Of a DNA stretch of 64,000 bases, positions 35,785 through 44,839 are shown piece by piece. A model generated the notes under the pieces. That model saw only the letters and a program-made list of their open reading frames with translations, was not told the origin of the DNA and ran no database searches. Source of the stretch: Dankookia rubra (lineage in GTDB: Bacteria > Pseudomonadota > Alphaproteobacteria > Acetobacterales > Acetobacteraceae); contig NZ_SMSJ01000007.1 in assembly GCF_004355005.1 (NCBI RefSeq), forward strand, positions 101,716 through 165,715. The letters are read 5' to 3'. The position numbers and the translations under genes are program-made. Every line of letters starts with the position of its first letter. Positions within the stretch are counted from its first letter, which is position 1.

Positions 35785-36207
35785 ATGCAGGCCGAATCAC
35801 CCTTGTTGCTTGTCGTGGAGGATGACTTCCTGGTGCGACTCACTCTGGTCGACGCGCTCAGCGACGGAGGCTTCGAGGTGCTCGAAGCGGCTGACGCGAA
35901 GGAGGCGTTAACCCTGGTGTGCGATCGCGACGACATCTCTGCGATGCTGACCGATATCAATCTGCCCGGTGGGTCAGATGGTTTCGCCCTGGCACGTGCG
36001 GCGCGGGTCATCCGGCCGCAGCTGCCGGTGGTTTATGCCTCAGGTCGTTACGGCGGCGCCGAGGAGGGTCAGGCGGTGGATGGCTCCCGCTTTCTTGCCA
36101 AGCCCTTCACGCCATCGCTGGCTGCGGCCGTGCTACGTGACATGATCAGCGGTGGAGAAGGTCGCGGGTCGCATCGTCAGCAGCATGAACGCGAACGGCG
36201 CGTCTAG
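35785..36207 (+). CDS. Single-domain response regulator
   Basis: 140 residues, CheY-like receiver with the acidic pair VEDDF (12-14), phospho-acceptor Asp57 in LTDINLPGGSDG, and Lys106 in FLAKPFTPS. There is no output domain. The ATG at 35785 has GGGGAA 8 bases upstream. Such receivers in alphaproteobacteria often take part in general-stress or HWE-kinase phosphorelays; the HisKA_2 kinase at 20442 is a possible but unproven partner. Confidence 0.88.
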   Translation: MQAESPLLLVVEDDFLVRLTLVDALSDGGFEVLEAADAKEALTLVCDRDDISAMLTDINLPGGSDGFALARAARVIRPQLPVVYASGRYGGAEEGQAVDGSRFLAKPFTPSLAAAVLRDMISGGEGRGSHRQQHERERRV

Positions 36208-36227
36208 CGCCGCTCGTTTCATCCTTT

Positions 36228-36419
36228 TCAGTTCACCGCGCGATCAACCGACCGGCCCAGCCGTTCCACAGGCCCACGCGGCGGATCGACCGTGTCCCTG
36301 ACACTCTGCCCGGCTTTGTCGAGGCTGCGGCCAGCGCGCTCCGCCGGGCCTTCCTGCTGGCAAGCGGCGAGGCCGAGCAGTAGCAAGGTCGGCAGGATCA
36401 TCCGGATTGTCGGGTTCAT
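36228..36419 (-). CDS. Small lipoprotein
   Basis: 63 residues: signal MNPTIRMILPTLLLLGL with lipobox LAAC at about residue 20, then a short charged mature part (ERAGRSLDKAGQSVRDTV, RLGRSVDRAVN) with repeated RLGRS/RAGRSLD heptads. GGAG upstream of the ATG. The amphipathic short tail resembles entericidin-type or Lpp-like small lipoproteins, but this is weak. Confidence 0.65.
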   Translation of the reverse strand: MNPTIRMILPTLLLLGLAACQQEGPAERAGRSLDKAGQSVRDTVDPPRGPVERLGRSVDRAVN

Positions 36420-36522
36420 TAGCAACTCCGTGGCAGTCGGTTCGCGTTTCGGTGGACCGCGGTCGCGCCTCAGCGCATGAGGCGGGCCGCGGTTCACCGG
36501 GCTATGCGTCAGCACCCCTGCA

Positions 36523-37800
36523 TCAACTCGGATCGGGCGAGGGTCCGCGGGTTCCGGTACCGGTCGACAAGGACGGGATCGCTTCCGGGCGGCCGCTTTG
36601 CGCCGCGCGGACGATCGCCTCCATGATCTGCTGGTCCTGCAGGCCTTCTTCGCCCGGCGTATGCGGCTGTCGCGCGTCGCGCACGCAACGGGCCATGTGG
36701 TCGATCTCGAGTGCGAACTGATTGCGAGGATGGATCTGCGGCACCTGCTCGATGCCTCGCTCACCCTCACGGCGGAATAGGCGAAGGCGCTGACCTTGAT
36801 AGGCGAAGGCATCCTCGATCATGAGGCTGCCGCCTTCGCCATGCAACCGCAGCGACTTCTCCTGGTAGGCGCCATAGCTCGACACCGCCTGGGCGAGCAG
36901 GCCGGAGGGGAAGCGCAGGGTGAAAGACATGCTCTCCTCCACCTCGCGGAAGCGCTCGTCGCCAGCCGGGCTAAAGGCCTGCGCAAAAACCTCCACCGGT
37001 TCCTCATTGCTGAGATAGCGCGCGGCGTTCAGGCAGTACAGGCCAATATCCGGTAGGGCGCCGCCGCCGGCCAGCGTCCGGCTGTAACGCCATTGCGGGC
37101 CGGGGCCGTTGGCCTGCAGGTTGGCCGCCTGGAAGAAGCGCAGTTTGCCCAGCGTACCGCCCTGCGCGGCGCGGATTGCGGCGCGGTTCACCTGTTCGTA
37201 CTGGCAGCGATAGGCGACCATCAGCCGTACGTCGGCCTTCGCGCAGGCTGCGACCATGGCCGCACAGTCCTCGCTGCTGGTCGCCATCGGCTTTTCCGTC
37301 AGCACATGCTTGCCGATCGCCGCGGCGCGCTCGGTGAAGCCACGATGCATGGCATTGGGTAGGGCGATGTAGACGGCCTGCACCGCGGGATCGTCCTGCA
37401 GTCGCTCAAACCGGTCGTAGCCGTGCACGGCCGCGTCGCGGATGCCATATTGCCGCGCCACCACCCGTGCCTTCTCCTGCGATCCGCTGACCAGGGCCAC
37501 CGGCCGGGCCATGCGGCTCTCGGCAAACGCGGGCAGCACCTGTTCCAGGCTGATGCGTCCCAGACCGACAACAGCGAAGCCGACGCGCTCCTCGGGCGGC
37601 AGCGGGGCAGGCGGCGGGTCGCCCGGGGGGTCGGCTTCGCCGCGCCAGGATGGGAAGGCGATGCGGCCGTCCCGCACACCGCCTGCGTCGATTGGGGAGG
37701 GTGGCGGGAAGCCCGGCACGCCCGCGGCGCCCGTCATCGCCCCCGCAGCGGCAACTCCGCCCGCCCGCATGATCCCACGTCGTGTCGTGCCTTCACCCAT
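36523..37800 (-). CDS. Gfo/Idh/MocA family oxidoreductase, Tat-exported
   Basis: 425 residues. A Tat-like signal (TTRRGIMRAGG followed by a hydrophobic stretch) precedes the Rossmann domain, which starts at about residue 72 with FAVVGLGRIS. The family motif EKPMA is present (about residue 170). The central substrate domain has GGGALPDIGLYCLNAARYL. Similar to periplasmic glucose-fructose oxidoreductase and other exported sugar dehydrogenases. It diverges from the MFS transporter gene, so both may serve one sugar-derived substrate. Confidence 0.85.
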   Translation of the reverse strand: MGEGTTRRGIMRAGGVAAAGAMTGAAGVPGFPPPSPIDAGGVRDGRIAFPSWRGEADPPGDPPPAPLPPEERVGFAVVGLGRISLEQVLPAFAESRMARPVALVSGSQEKARVVARQYGIRDAAVHGYDRFERLQDDPAVQAVYIALPNAMHRGFTERAAAIGKHVLTEKPMATSSEDCAAMVAACAKADVRLMVAYRCQYEQVNRAAIRAAQGGTLGKLRFFQAANLQANGPGPQWRYSRTLAGGGALPDIGLYCLNAARYLSNEEPVEVFAQAFSPAGDERFREVEESMSFTLRFPSGLLAQAVSSYGAYQEKSLRLHGEGGSLMIEDAFAYQGQRLRLFRREGERGIEQVPQIHPRNQFALEIDHMARCVRDARQPHTPGEEGLQDQQIMEAIVRAAQSGRPEAIPSLSTGTGTRGPSPDPS

Positions 37801-37949
37801 GCCGCCTCTCCTGATCCTTGCCAGCCAACGCCCTCGGCGGTTCAGGGTTGACGTGGGTTGGTCGGTCGTCCGACGCTGGCGCCAAGGGCCTCACAGACGG
37901 TCCAGGACCGGGGCACCAAGGGCGAAAGCCCCGTCGCGGGAGGAAGCGG

Positions 37950-39356
37950 ATGTTCGAGGAGCTCGACCGAAGGACCAGTCTGACCGGCAATCAGAAACGG
38001 ATCGTCGCAGCCGCCGTGCTGGGCGACATGCTGGAATTCTTCGACTATTTCCTGATCGGGTTCGTTCTGGCCTTCGTCGTCGGGCCCTGGGGGCTGACCT
38101 TCGGACAATCGGCGATCATCCTGCTTTCCTCCGGCTTCGGAGCAATCGGAGGGGCATACTTCTGGGGCTGGATGGCGGACCGCATTGGTCGGCGACCAGT
38201 CTTCAACCTGACAATCCTCAATTTCTCTATCGCCACTGGCATCCTCGCCTTAACGCCCGACAATGGGTGGATCTTCCTGACGATCTTCCGCTTCGTCGTC
38301 GGCTTCGGCGTAGGCGGGCTCTATTGCGTCGACCTGCCGCTAGTTCAGGAGTTCATGCCTTCGAAGAAGCGCGGGCTGATTGGCGGGCTGGTAACGGTGT
38401 TCATCCCGGTCGGCGTGCTGCTCGGCTCTATCTTCGGCGCCTACCTGGCTCCCGAGATCGGTTGGCGCGGTCTGTTTGCCGCCGGCGTGCTGCCGGGGCT
38501 GCTGGTCTTCCTGGTGCGCATTTGGGTGCCGGAATCGCCGCGCTGGCTCGCCCGGCAGGGTCGGCCGGAGGAGGCGCGCGAGTCGCTCGCCTGGGCGCTG
38601 GAGGTGCCGCCCGAGAGCCTGCCGCTGCCGCGGCCCGAGGACTATGCCGAGCCGAATACTCGCTGGACCGACCTGTTTCGCTATCCCCGAAGTCTTGTTG
38701 TCTCCTGGTTCGGCAATCTCGGCGCGCAGACCGGTGTCTATGGCGTGACCTTGTGGGCGCCGACGCTGTTCATGCTGATCCTGCACGTGCCGCCGGCGCA
38801 GGCGTCCAAGATGATGATCGGGCTGACGCTCGGCGGGCTGGTCGGCCGCGTCTCCTTTGCCCTGCTTTCGGAGGGGATCGGGCGGCGCCGCGCTGGCGGT
38901 CTGCTCGGCTTCGGCGCCGCGGCGATGATTGCGCTGGCCGGGGTCTACCACGACCAGATCTGGTTCGGCTTTTCGGCGCTTTGGCTCCTGCTGATCGTCG
39001 GCTTCTTCTTCGCCGATGGCGGCTTCGCCGTGGTCGGTCCCTATGCCGCCGAGGTTTGGCCAGCGCAACTCCGCACCTCCGGCATGGGCTCGGCCTATGG
39101 CTTCGGCGGGATCGGCAAGGTGATCGGCCCGCTCGGCTTGGCGCTGGTGGTGGGCAGCAGCAACGTCATCAAGCCGGAGGCAAGTGTCGAGAATGTGCTG
39201 CCTGCCTTCCTCTACCTGGCGTCCTGGTTCGTGCTGGCGGGCGCGGTCTACCTGTTCCTTGGCATCGAGACCAAGGGCCGCTCGATCGAGGAGATCGACC
39301 GCGACCTGCATGTGCAGGACAGCGCGGCGCGTCCGGCGGTAGCGCCGGGTGAATGA
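37950..39356 (+). CDS. MFS transporter, sugar/metabolite:H+ symporter type
   Basis: 468 residues, twelve membrane helices. Sugar-porter-like motifs WMADRIGRRPVFN (loop 2-3) and the central WVPESPRWLARQGRPEEA, and a C-terminal GIETKGRSIEEID. ATG at 37950 is preceded by GGGAGGA. Acts at the inner membrane. It diverges from the Gfo/Idh/MocA gene with a 149-base gap. Substrate unknown, but the porter class covers sugars, aromatic acids and metabolites. Confidence 0.9.
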   Translation: MFEELDRRTSLTGNQKRIVAAAVLGDMLEFFDYFLIGFVLAFVVGPWGLTFGQSAIILLSSGFGAIGGAYFWGWMADRIGRRPVFNLTILNFSIATGILALTPDNGWIFLTIFRFVVGFGVGGLYCVDLPLVQEFMPSKKRGLIGGLVTVFIPVGVLLGSIFGAYLAPEIGWRGLFAAGVLPGLLVFLVRIWVPESPRWLARQGRPEEARESLAWALEVPPESLPLPRPEDYAEPNTRWTDLFRYPRSLVVSWFGNLGAQTGVYGVTLWAPTLFMLILHVPPAQASKMMIGLTLGGLVGRVSFALLSEGIGRRRAGGLLGFGAAAMIALAGVYHDQIWFGFSALWLLLIVGFFFADGGFAVVGPYAAEVWPAQLRTSGMGSAYGFGGIGKVIGPLGLALVVGSSNVIKPEASVENVLPAFLYLASWFVLAGAVYLFLGIETKGRSIEEIDRDLHVQDSAARPAVAPGE

Positions 39357-39430
39357 CTGGTGCATGACGGGCCGCTTGCAGGGAAGCGCCATGTGCGCTC
39401 CCATCCGTCACCCGCGCCTGGAGGCCATGC

Positions 39431-40102
39431 ATGCTGCAATTCTACTACAACGCCGCGCCGAACCCAATGAAGGTGGCACTCTTCCTTGAGGAGAGTGGCC
39501 TGCCCTACGAGGCAGTGCCGGTCGATACGCGCAAGGGCGACCAGTTCAAGCCGGACTACGTGGCGATCAACCCCAATTCGAAGGCGCCCTCGATCGTCGA
39601 CGACGGCAAGCCGGTCTTTGATTCCAATGCCATCATGCTGTACCTGGCGGAGAAGACCGGCCAGTTCCTGCCGAAGCCGGACCATGCCGGAGAAACGCTC
39701 TCCTGGCTGATGTTCATCGCCTCCGGCATAGGTCCCTATTCCGGCCAGTATGTCCATTTCAAGAATTTCGCACCCGTCGGCAACGACTACGGCGTGAAGC
39801 GGTACGAATTCGAGGCGAAGCGCCACTGGGGCATCCTGAACGACCGGCTGGAAGGCCGCGAGTGGATCGTCGGCGACAGCTACTCCTTCGTCGACATGGC
39901 GGCCTGGGGCTGGGAACGGCTCGGCGCCTTCGTGCTGGGCGCCGAGGAGTTCGACAAGCTGGGCAACGTCAAGCGCCACCTGGCGGCGATCAACGCGCGC
40001 CCGGCCGCGGCCCGCGCCGAGGCGATCAAGACGCGGCATGCCTTCAAGGCGGAGATGGACGAGGAAGCGCGGAAGATCATGTTCCGCCACACCGCAGCCT
40101 GA
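39431..40102 (+). CDS. Glutathione S-transferase family protein
   Basis: 223 residues. The N-terminal thioredoxin-like domain has the glutathione-site pattern YYNAAPNPMKVALFLEE and NPNSKAPSIVDDGKPVFDSNAI, and the C-terminal helical domain ends with MDEEARKIMFRHTAA. Similar to YghU/GstB-type bacterial GSTs. ATG at 39431 has GGAGG upstream. Role (detoxification or disulfide reduction) is not predictable. It lies downstream of the MFS gene but has its own leader of 74 bases. Confidence 0.88.
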   Translation: MLQFYYNAAPNPMKVALFLEESGLPYEAVPVDTRKGDQFKPDYVAINPNSKAPSIVDDGKPVFDSNAIMLYLAEKTGQFLPKPDHAGETLSWLMFIASGIGPYSGQYVHFKNFAPVGNDYGVKRYEFEAKRHWGILNDRLEGREWIVGDSYSFVDMAAWGWERLGAFVLGAEEFDKLGNVKRHLAAINARPAAARAEAIKTRHAFKAEMDEEARKIMFRHTAA

Positions 40103-40296
40103 GTGAAGGCTGGGGAGATGGTATCCTCCCCGGACCCTTCATCTATGGTTCTGGGTTTGGCAGGCGCCGCGCAGGGATATCCGACTCGGAAAGAATGGTC
40201 GGGTTCGGGAAGCGAATGCTTTTGCCTTCTCAATTCTGCTGACCACTCAAGCCACCATCCCGGCAGCAGCCGGGCAAGCAGCACCGGAGGAACATC

Positions 40297-41100
40297 GTGT
40301 TCAGGCTTGATGGAAAGGTCGCGCTCGTCACAGGCGCGGGCTCGGTCGGACCGGGCTGGGGCAATGGCAAGGCGACGGCGGTGCTGATGGCGCGTGCCGG
40401 GGCGCAGGTCTTCGGCATCGACATCACCGAATCCGCCGCCACCGAGACCCGCGACCTGATCGCCGCCGAGGGGGGCACCGCCGTCGCGCATCGCTGCGAC
40501 ATGCTGGCGGCGGAGCAGGTGGAGGCCGCGGTCGCCGCCTGCATCGCGCGCTTCGGCCGCATCGACATCCTGGTGAACAATGTCGGCGGCTCCGCCCCCG
40601 GTGGGCCGGCCGACATGGCAGAGGAGGCCTGGGACGCCCAGATCGACCTCAACCTGAAATCCGCCTTCCTCGGCTGCAAATACGTGCTCCCGCACATGGA
40701 GGCGCAGGGTAGCGGCGCGGTGGTGAACCTGTCCTCTGTCGCCGGGCTACGCATGGGGACGGGCCGCGTGCACAGCGCCTATTCCGCGAGCAAGGCCGGC
40801 ATCATCGCCTTCAGCAAGTCGGTGGCGATGGGCTATGCGAAGAAGGGGATCCGCTGCAATACAGTAGTTCCGGGGCTGATGCACACGCCCCTGGTGGAAC
40901 ACCGCCTGGTGCGCCAGCTCGGCGCCAATGACGCTGAAGCGCTGATCGCTAGGCGCAATGCCAGCGTACCCATGGGGCACATGGGCACCGGCTGGGACAT
41001 CGCCCATGCCGTGTTGTTCCTGGTGAGCGACGAGGCGAAGTACATCACTGCGACCGAGATCGTGGTCGACGGCGGCTTCACCGCGGCGGGCCCGGTCTGA
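40297..41100 (+). CDS. SDR family oxidoreductase
   Basis: 267 residues, classical SDR. The cofactor motif TGAGSVGPGWGNG (residues 12-24) is longer than the usual TGxxxGxG because of an insertion. NNVGG, Ser147 and YSASK (Tyr162/Lys166) give the catalytic triad. The GTG start at 40297 has GGAGG 6 bases upstream. The TGA shares a base with the ATG of the Bug receptor (TGATG), so the two form a two-gene operon and may act on the same acid. Confidence 0.88.
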   Translation: MFRLDGKVALVTGAGSVGPGWGNGKATAVLMARAGAQVFGIDITESAATETRDLIAAEGGTAVAHRCDMLAAEQVEAAVAACIARFGRIDILVNNVGGSAPGGPADMAEEAWDAQIDLNLKSAFLGCKYVLPHMEAQGSGAVVNLSSVAGLRMGTGRVHSAYSASKAGIIAFSKSVAMGYAKKGIRCNTVVPGLMHTPLVEHRLVRQLGANDAEALIARRNASVPMGHMGTGWDIAHAVLFLVSDEAKYITATEIVVDGGFTAAGPV

Positions 41101-42062
41101 TGCGGCGACGTGCCGTGCTCGCGGCACCCGCCCTGTTGCTGGCCCCGGCGGCGCGGGCGCAGGCCTGGCCCTCGCGTCCCGTCACGCTGATTGTCGCATC
41201 GCCTGCCGGGGGAGGCACCGATTTCGCCGCGCGCCTGATCACGGAGCCGCTCGGCCAGCGGCTCGGCCAGTCGGTGATCGTCGAGAACCGACCGGGCGGC
41301 AATGGCGCGATCGGCATGCTGGCCGCGATCCGCGCGCGGCCGGACGGCCATACCCTGCTTGTCGGCTATTCCGGCACGCTGACCGGCAAGCCTGCGGTGG
41401 AAGGCGTCGCCGACTACGACCCGGCGAAGGACCTGCTGCCGATTGCCCAGATTACCAACTCGCCGCAGGTGATGATGGTGCATCCCTCAGTGCCGGCGGC
41501 GACGCTGACCGAGTTCGTTGCGCACGCGAAGGCGCATCCGGGCAAGCTGAACTACGGCTCCTCCGGCAACGGCTCCCTGCATCATCTCGGCTGTGAGCTG
41601 CTGAAGCTGCGCACCGGCATCGACATCGTGCACGTGCCCTACCGCGGCACCGGGGAGACGATCACCGACCTGCTCGCCGGGCGTATCCAGTTCTACATGA
41701 ACAGCCCGCCGCCGGTGCTGGCCTTCTTCAAGGACGGCAGGCTGCGGCCTGTCGCCACTACCGGGGAGGAACGCCACCGCGCGCTGCCCGAGGTGCCGAC
41801 AATGATGGAGCAGGGCTTCGCGCCGATCCCGATCGACAGCTGGTTCCCGCTGCTCGCCCCGGTCGGGACCCCGGCGCCGATCTTGGCAAGGCTGCAGCAG
41901 GAATTGCGGACCGTGCTTGCCGATCCCGGCGTGCAGCGGCGGGCAGAGGAGGCCGGGACCTTCGCCGCCTTCGCCGATGCCGGCTCCGTCGCCACCCGCA
42001 TGGCGAGGGAGACGGCAGCCTGGACCGGGGTGGTGAAGCAGGCGGGCATCCGGCCGGATTGA
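41100..42062 (+). CDS. Bug/TctC substrate-binding protein coupled to an SDR
   Basis: 320 residues. Signal peptide MRRRAVLAAPALLLAPAARA, then VTLIVASPAGGGTDFAARLI, the RPDGHTLLVGY turn, and YRGTGETITDLLAGRIQFY. Translationally coupled to the preceding SDR gene through TGATG. No TctA/TctB genes are close by. In Acetobacteraceae such receptor/enzyme pairs are common; the ligand is probably the enzyme substrate, which is inference. Confidence 0.88.
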   Translation: MRRRAVLAAPALLLAPAARAQAWPSRPVTLIVASPAGGGTDFAARLITEPLGQRLGQSVIVENRPGGNGAIGMLAAIRARPDGHTLLVGYSGTLTGKPAVEGVADYDPAKDLLPIAQITNSPQVMMVHPSVPAATLTEFVAHAKAHPGKLNYGSSGNGSLHHLGCELLKLRTGIDIVHVPYRGTGETITDLLAGRIQFYMNSPPPVLAFFKDGRLRPVATTGEERHRALPEVPTMMEQGFAPIPIDSWFPLLAPVGTPAPILARLQQELRTVLADPGVQRRAEEAGTFAAFADAGSVATRMARETAAWTGVVKQAGIRPD

Positions 42063-42077
42063 CCTGCCGGGGGGTGG

Positions 42078-42626
42078 TCAGGCCTGCATCGCCGTCCATT
42101 CCTCCGCCGTGAAGCGTGGCGTGATATGTTGCGGGCAATTCCAGTCATAGCCGGCAACCTCGATCAGCACGGCGCTCTCGGCGAGGCGTTCGGTGCCCGG
42201 CGGCGTCAGTCGTGCCAGCAGCGCCGGATTGTCCCGCACCACCCGGGCATGGCCCAGCAGCTTCAGCCGGCGGCGATTGCCATAGTCCATGAAGAAGAGC
42301 GACACGCGGTCGTCTCGCGCCAGATTGCCGACCGAGATGTGCTGCCGGTTGCCGATAAGGTCGGCGAAGCCGACCATCCGCGGATCCAGCACCCGCATGA
42401 AGCCCGGCGGCCCGCCGCGGTGCTGCATATAGGGCCAGCCGGTCTCCGAGACCGTGGCCATGTAGACGCTGTCCCGTGCCTGGATGAAGCCCGCCTCGCG
42501 CGCGGTCAGGGCGCTGTCATCTGCGCCGCGCTCGGCAACCTGAGCGTAATGCAGGTGAGAGCCGAGCTGTTGCTGCTCGGCCCGTACCGTCGGAGTGAAG
42601 GCGATCTCCGCGAAGTGCCTGCCCAT
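42078..42626 (-). CDS. Pyridoxamine 5'-phosphate oxidase-like FMN-binding protein
   Basis: 182 residues from ATG 42626, preceded by GGGAG. Split-barrel flavin fold: FIQARDSVYMATVSETGWPY, QHRGGPPGFMRVLD and ISVGNLARDDRVSLFFMDYG match the PNPOx-like clade related to general-stress FMN proteins. A TTG at 42659 would give a longer N-terminus. It diverges from the LysR gene by 98 bases, so that regulator probably controls it. Confidence 0.85.
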   Translation of the reverse strand: MGRHFAEIAFTPTVRAEQQQLGSHLHYAQVAERGADDSALTAREAGFIQARDSVYMATVSETGWPYMQHRGGPPGFMRVLDPRMVGFADLIGNRQHISVGNLARDDRVSLFFMDYGNRRRLKLLGHARVVRDNPALLARLTPPGTERLAESAVLIEVAGYDWNCPQHITPRFTAEEWTAMQA

Positions 42627-42724
42627 GGAAGCATGCTCCCGTTGTATCGGGGATGACAATAGGGCTTGCTTCCAAATGTAAGAATTTGCTCAAATCGCAA
42701 TATCTAATTCCAGGTCACGGAAGA

Positions 42725-43666
42725 ATGGACCGATTGGAGGAGTTGCGTCTCTTCGTCGCGGCTCTGGAGGCCGGCAGCTTGGCCTCTGCCGGCAGGCGAT
42801 TCGGACATTCCCCGCCGGCGATGACCCGCATGCTTGCGGCGCTGGAGGAACGGCTCGGCGTCCGGCTGCTGGAGCGCAGCACGCGGCGCTTGGCGCCGAC
42901 CGAGGCCGGGCGGCGGCTGGCCGAGCATGCCCGCCGGCTGCTCGCGGATTATGCCGAGGCAATGGTGGAGGCGGCGGGCGAGGGGAGCGCACCGCGCGGT
43001 ACGCTGCGCGTGGCGGCGCCGCTGGTCTTTGGCCGCCTGCATGTGGCCCCGGTCGTGACCGCCTTCCTCGCCGCGCAGCCGGCTGTAACGGCCGAACTGC
43101 AATTGGCTGATCGCAACGTCGACCTGCTGGAGGAGGCGATCGACGTCGCGCTGCGGATCGGCCCGCTGCTCGAAAGCGGCTTGGTTGCGCGGCGTGTCGG
43201 CAGTGTCCGCCGGCTGGTCGCGGCCAGCCCTGGCTACTTGGCAGCGCGCGGCATGCCTGCGGTGCCGGAAGACCTGAATCAGCACGACATCGTCGAGTTC
43301 CACAGCCGCGTCACGCCGCGCGAATGGCGGTTCCTTGCCCCGGAGGGGCGCGAGGTGGTGCAGCGCATCGTGCCGCGGTTCGCGGTGAACGAGGCAAGGG
43401 CCGCGGTGGCGGCCGCGGTCGCCGGCCATGGCATTGTCAGCGCCCTGTCCTACCAGATGGCAGCCGAGCTCGGGAACGGCGCACTGGTCCGGCTGCTGCG
43501 GGGCTGGGAGATGCCGGCGCTGCCGGTCTCCCTGGTATTCCCCTCGGCCCGGCTGCTGCCGCCGCGGGTCAGGGCCTTTCTTGATTTCGCCGCCCCGCGC
43601 TTCGCGGCACTGGCGGTGCTGCGGGACATGCCTTCAGAACACGGTGCCGTCGCTGACGACGCGTAA
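42725..43666 (+). CDS. LysR family transcriptional regulator
   Basis: 313 residues. N-terminal winged helix (1-60) with FGHSPPAMTRMLAALEERLG as the recognition region, then a LysR substrate domain from about 90 with TLRVAAPLVFGRLHV and VDVALRIGPL. Members of this subgroup often control the divergent neighbour, here the FMN-binding gene. The last 33 bases overlap the 3' end of the convergent urc4 gene. Confidence 0.92.
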   Translation: MDRLEELRLFVAALEAGSLASAGRRFGHSPPAMTRMLAALEERLGVRLLERSTRRLAPTEAGRRLAEHARRLLADYAEAMVEAAGEGSAPRGTLRVAAPLVFGRLHVAPVVTAFLAAQPAVTAELQLADRNVDLLEEAIDVALRIGPLLESGLVARRVGSVRRLVAASPGYLAARGMPAVPEDLNQHDIVEFHSRVTPREWRFLAPEGREVVQRIVPRFAVNEARAAVAAAVAGHGIVSALSYQMAAELGNGALVRLLRGWEMPALPVSLVFPSARLLPPRVRAFLDFAAPRFAALAVLRDMPSEHGAVADDA

Positions 43667-44839
43667 CGGCGGCCCGCCATCGGCGCGGCGCTCCTGCGCC
43701 AGCCGCCGCCCGGCCCACCAGGTGCCGCCTTCCAGCACACGGACCAGTGGGAAGTCCTCTACCGAGAGCCCGAGGCGTGCCCGTACCATCGGCGCAGTGG
43801 CATCGAGAAGTGCGACGGTCAGTGCCCGCCATTCGACGATGAGGATGTCGCCCGGCGCATGCACGGCTTCAAAGACGCCCGGGTCGCGCGGGCAAATCAC
43901 GCCCATGTCGAGGAAGAGCCCGCCATTACGGTATTCCGGCAAGCCGGTCAGGGCATCGATGCCGGAAACCGGCACACCCGCCGCTTCCAGTGGTTCGATC
44001 AGCGAATAGGCCAGCCATTGCGAAAGCTTGTGGAAAGGGATCAGCCCAGCGGTCGCATCGGCGCGGCGGATGCCGGGATGCCGCCAGCAATCACCGAGCT
44101 CGACGCCCTCCAGCGCCTCCCGACCCGGCCAGATCGGGCCGAGATGGCGCAGCAGGGCGACCAGGATGCTGCGGGCGGGCAGTGCGCCATCCTCCAGCTG
44201 CCCGGCCAGGATATCTGCCAGCCCACTCGGCCGCGGTGTGTCGGCTTGGCCGAAAACCGCCGGCGCAGCGGCCAGCGTTGCGCCCAGCCGGCGCAGCAGC
44301 GCGGCGCGGCCCTCAAGCCCGGTGAGCGGGTTGTCCTCCCGCACCTGTAGGCCCCGGCCAAGTTCCTCGGCGGTGATGGCCGAGAGACGCGCGGCATCGG
44401 CGCGGGGCGACACGTCGTCATCGGCGAAGGCGCCGGCCGTGAACAGCGCGAGGCTGGCCATCGCCAAGCCTTCGGAGCGTGCGAAGGTCCTGCCGGTCGC
44501 GGCATCGCGGTAGCGCCAAGCCATCCCCGCCCCGGCATCCAACAGGACGGAGACGATGGCGAGGTCGAGCCGTGCGCGCAGCAGCGCCGCTTTGTCGTCG
44601 GTGATACCCGCCAGGCTGTCCGCGCCGTCGGGCAGGAGATGCCGCCAGCGCGCGTGAAAAGGCACTTTGAGGTCCGGGTAGTTCGCCCTCACCACCTCGG
44701 CCACCAGATCGGCGGTGGCGACCATTGCATCGGGTCGCACCAGCCAGGCTTGCAGGCGGTCGTCGAGCCCGAGCGCGTACAACTCCTGCGACCGCTCCCG
44801 TACCGCCTCTGGCGTCAGCAGCGTCTCTGCCGCGCTCAC
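43634..44839 (-). CDS. urc4: URC4/Urg3 family protein (DUF1688), uracil catabolism
   Basis: 401 residues, DUF1688. Family features RWRHLLPDGADSL, FHKLSQWLAYSLIEPLEAAG and WRALTVALLDATAPMVR are present. In yeast (Lachancea kluyveri) URC4 is needed, with URC1 and others, for the URC pathway of uracil breakdown; the bacterial counterpart is less studied. GTG start (44839) overlaps the TGA of the GTP-cyclohydrolase-like gene (GTGA), so both are co-translated. Its end overlaps the LysR gene. Confidence 0.85.
   Translation of the reverse strand: MSAAETLLTPEAVRERSQELYALGLDDRLQAWLVRPDAMVATADLVAEVVRANYPDLKVPFHARWRHLLPDGADSLAGITDDKAALLRARLDLAIVSVLLDAGAGMAWRYRDAATGRTFARSEGLAMASLALFTAGAFADDDVSPRADAARLSAITAEELGRGLQVREDNPLTGLEGRAALLRRLGATLAAAPAVFGQADTPRPSGLADILAGQLEDGALPARSILVALLRHLGPIWPGREALEGVELGDCWRHPGIRRADATAGLIPFHKLSQWLAYSLIEPLEAAGVPVSGIDALTGLPEYRNGGLFLDMGVICPRDPGVFEAVHAPGDILIVEWRALTVALLDATAPMVRARLGLSVEDFPLVRVLEGGTWWAGRRLAQERRADGGPPLRVVSDGTVF

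Noticed and set aside
40112-40131. GGGGAG / CTCCCC inverted repeat after the GST gene
   Set aside because: Only six pairs with an 8-base loop and no T-run; too weak to list as a terminator.
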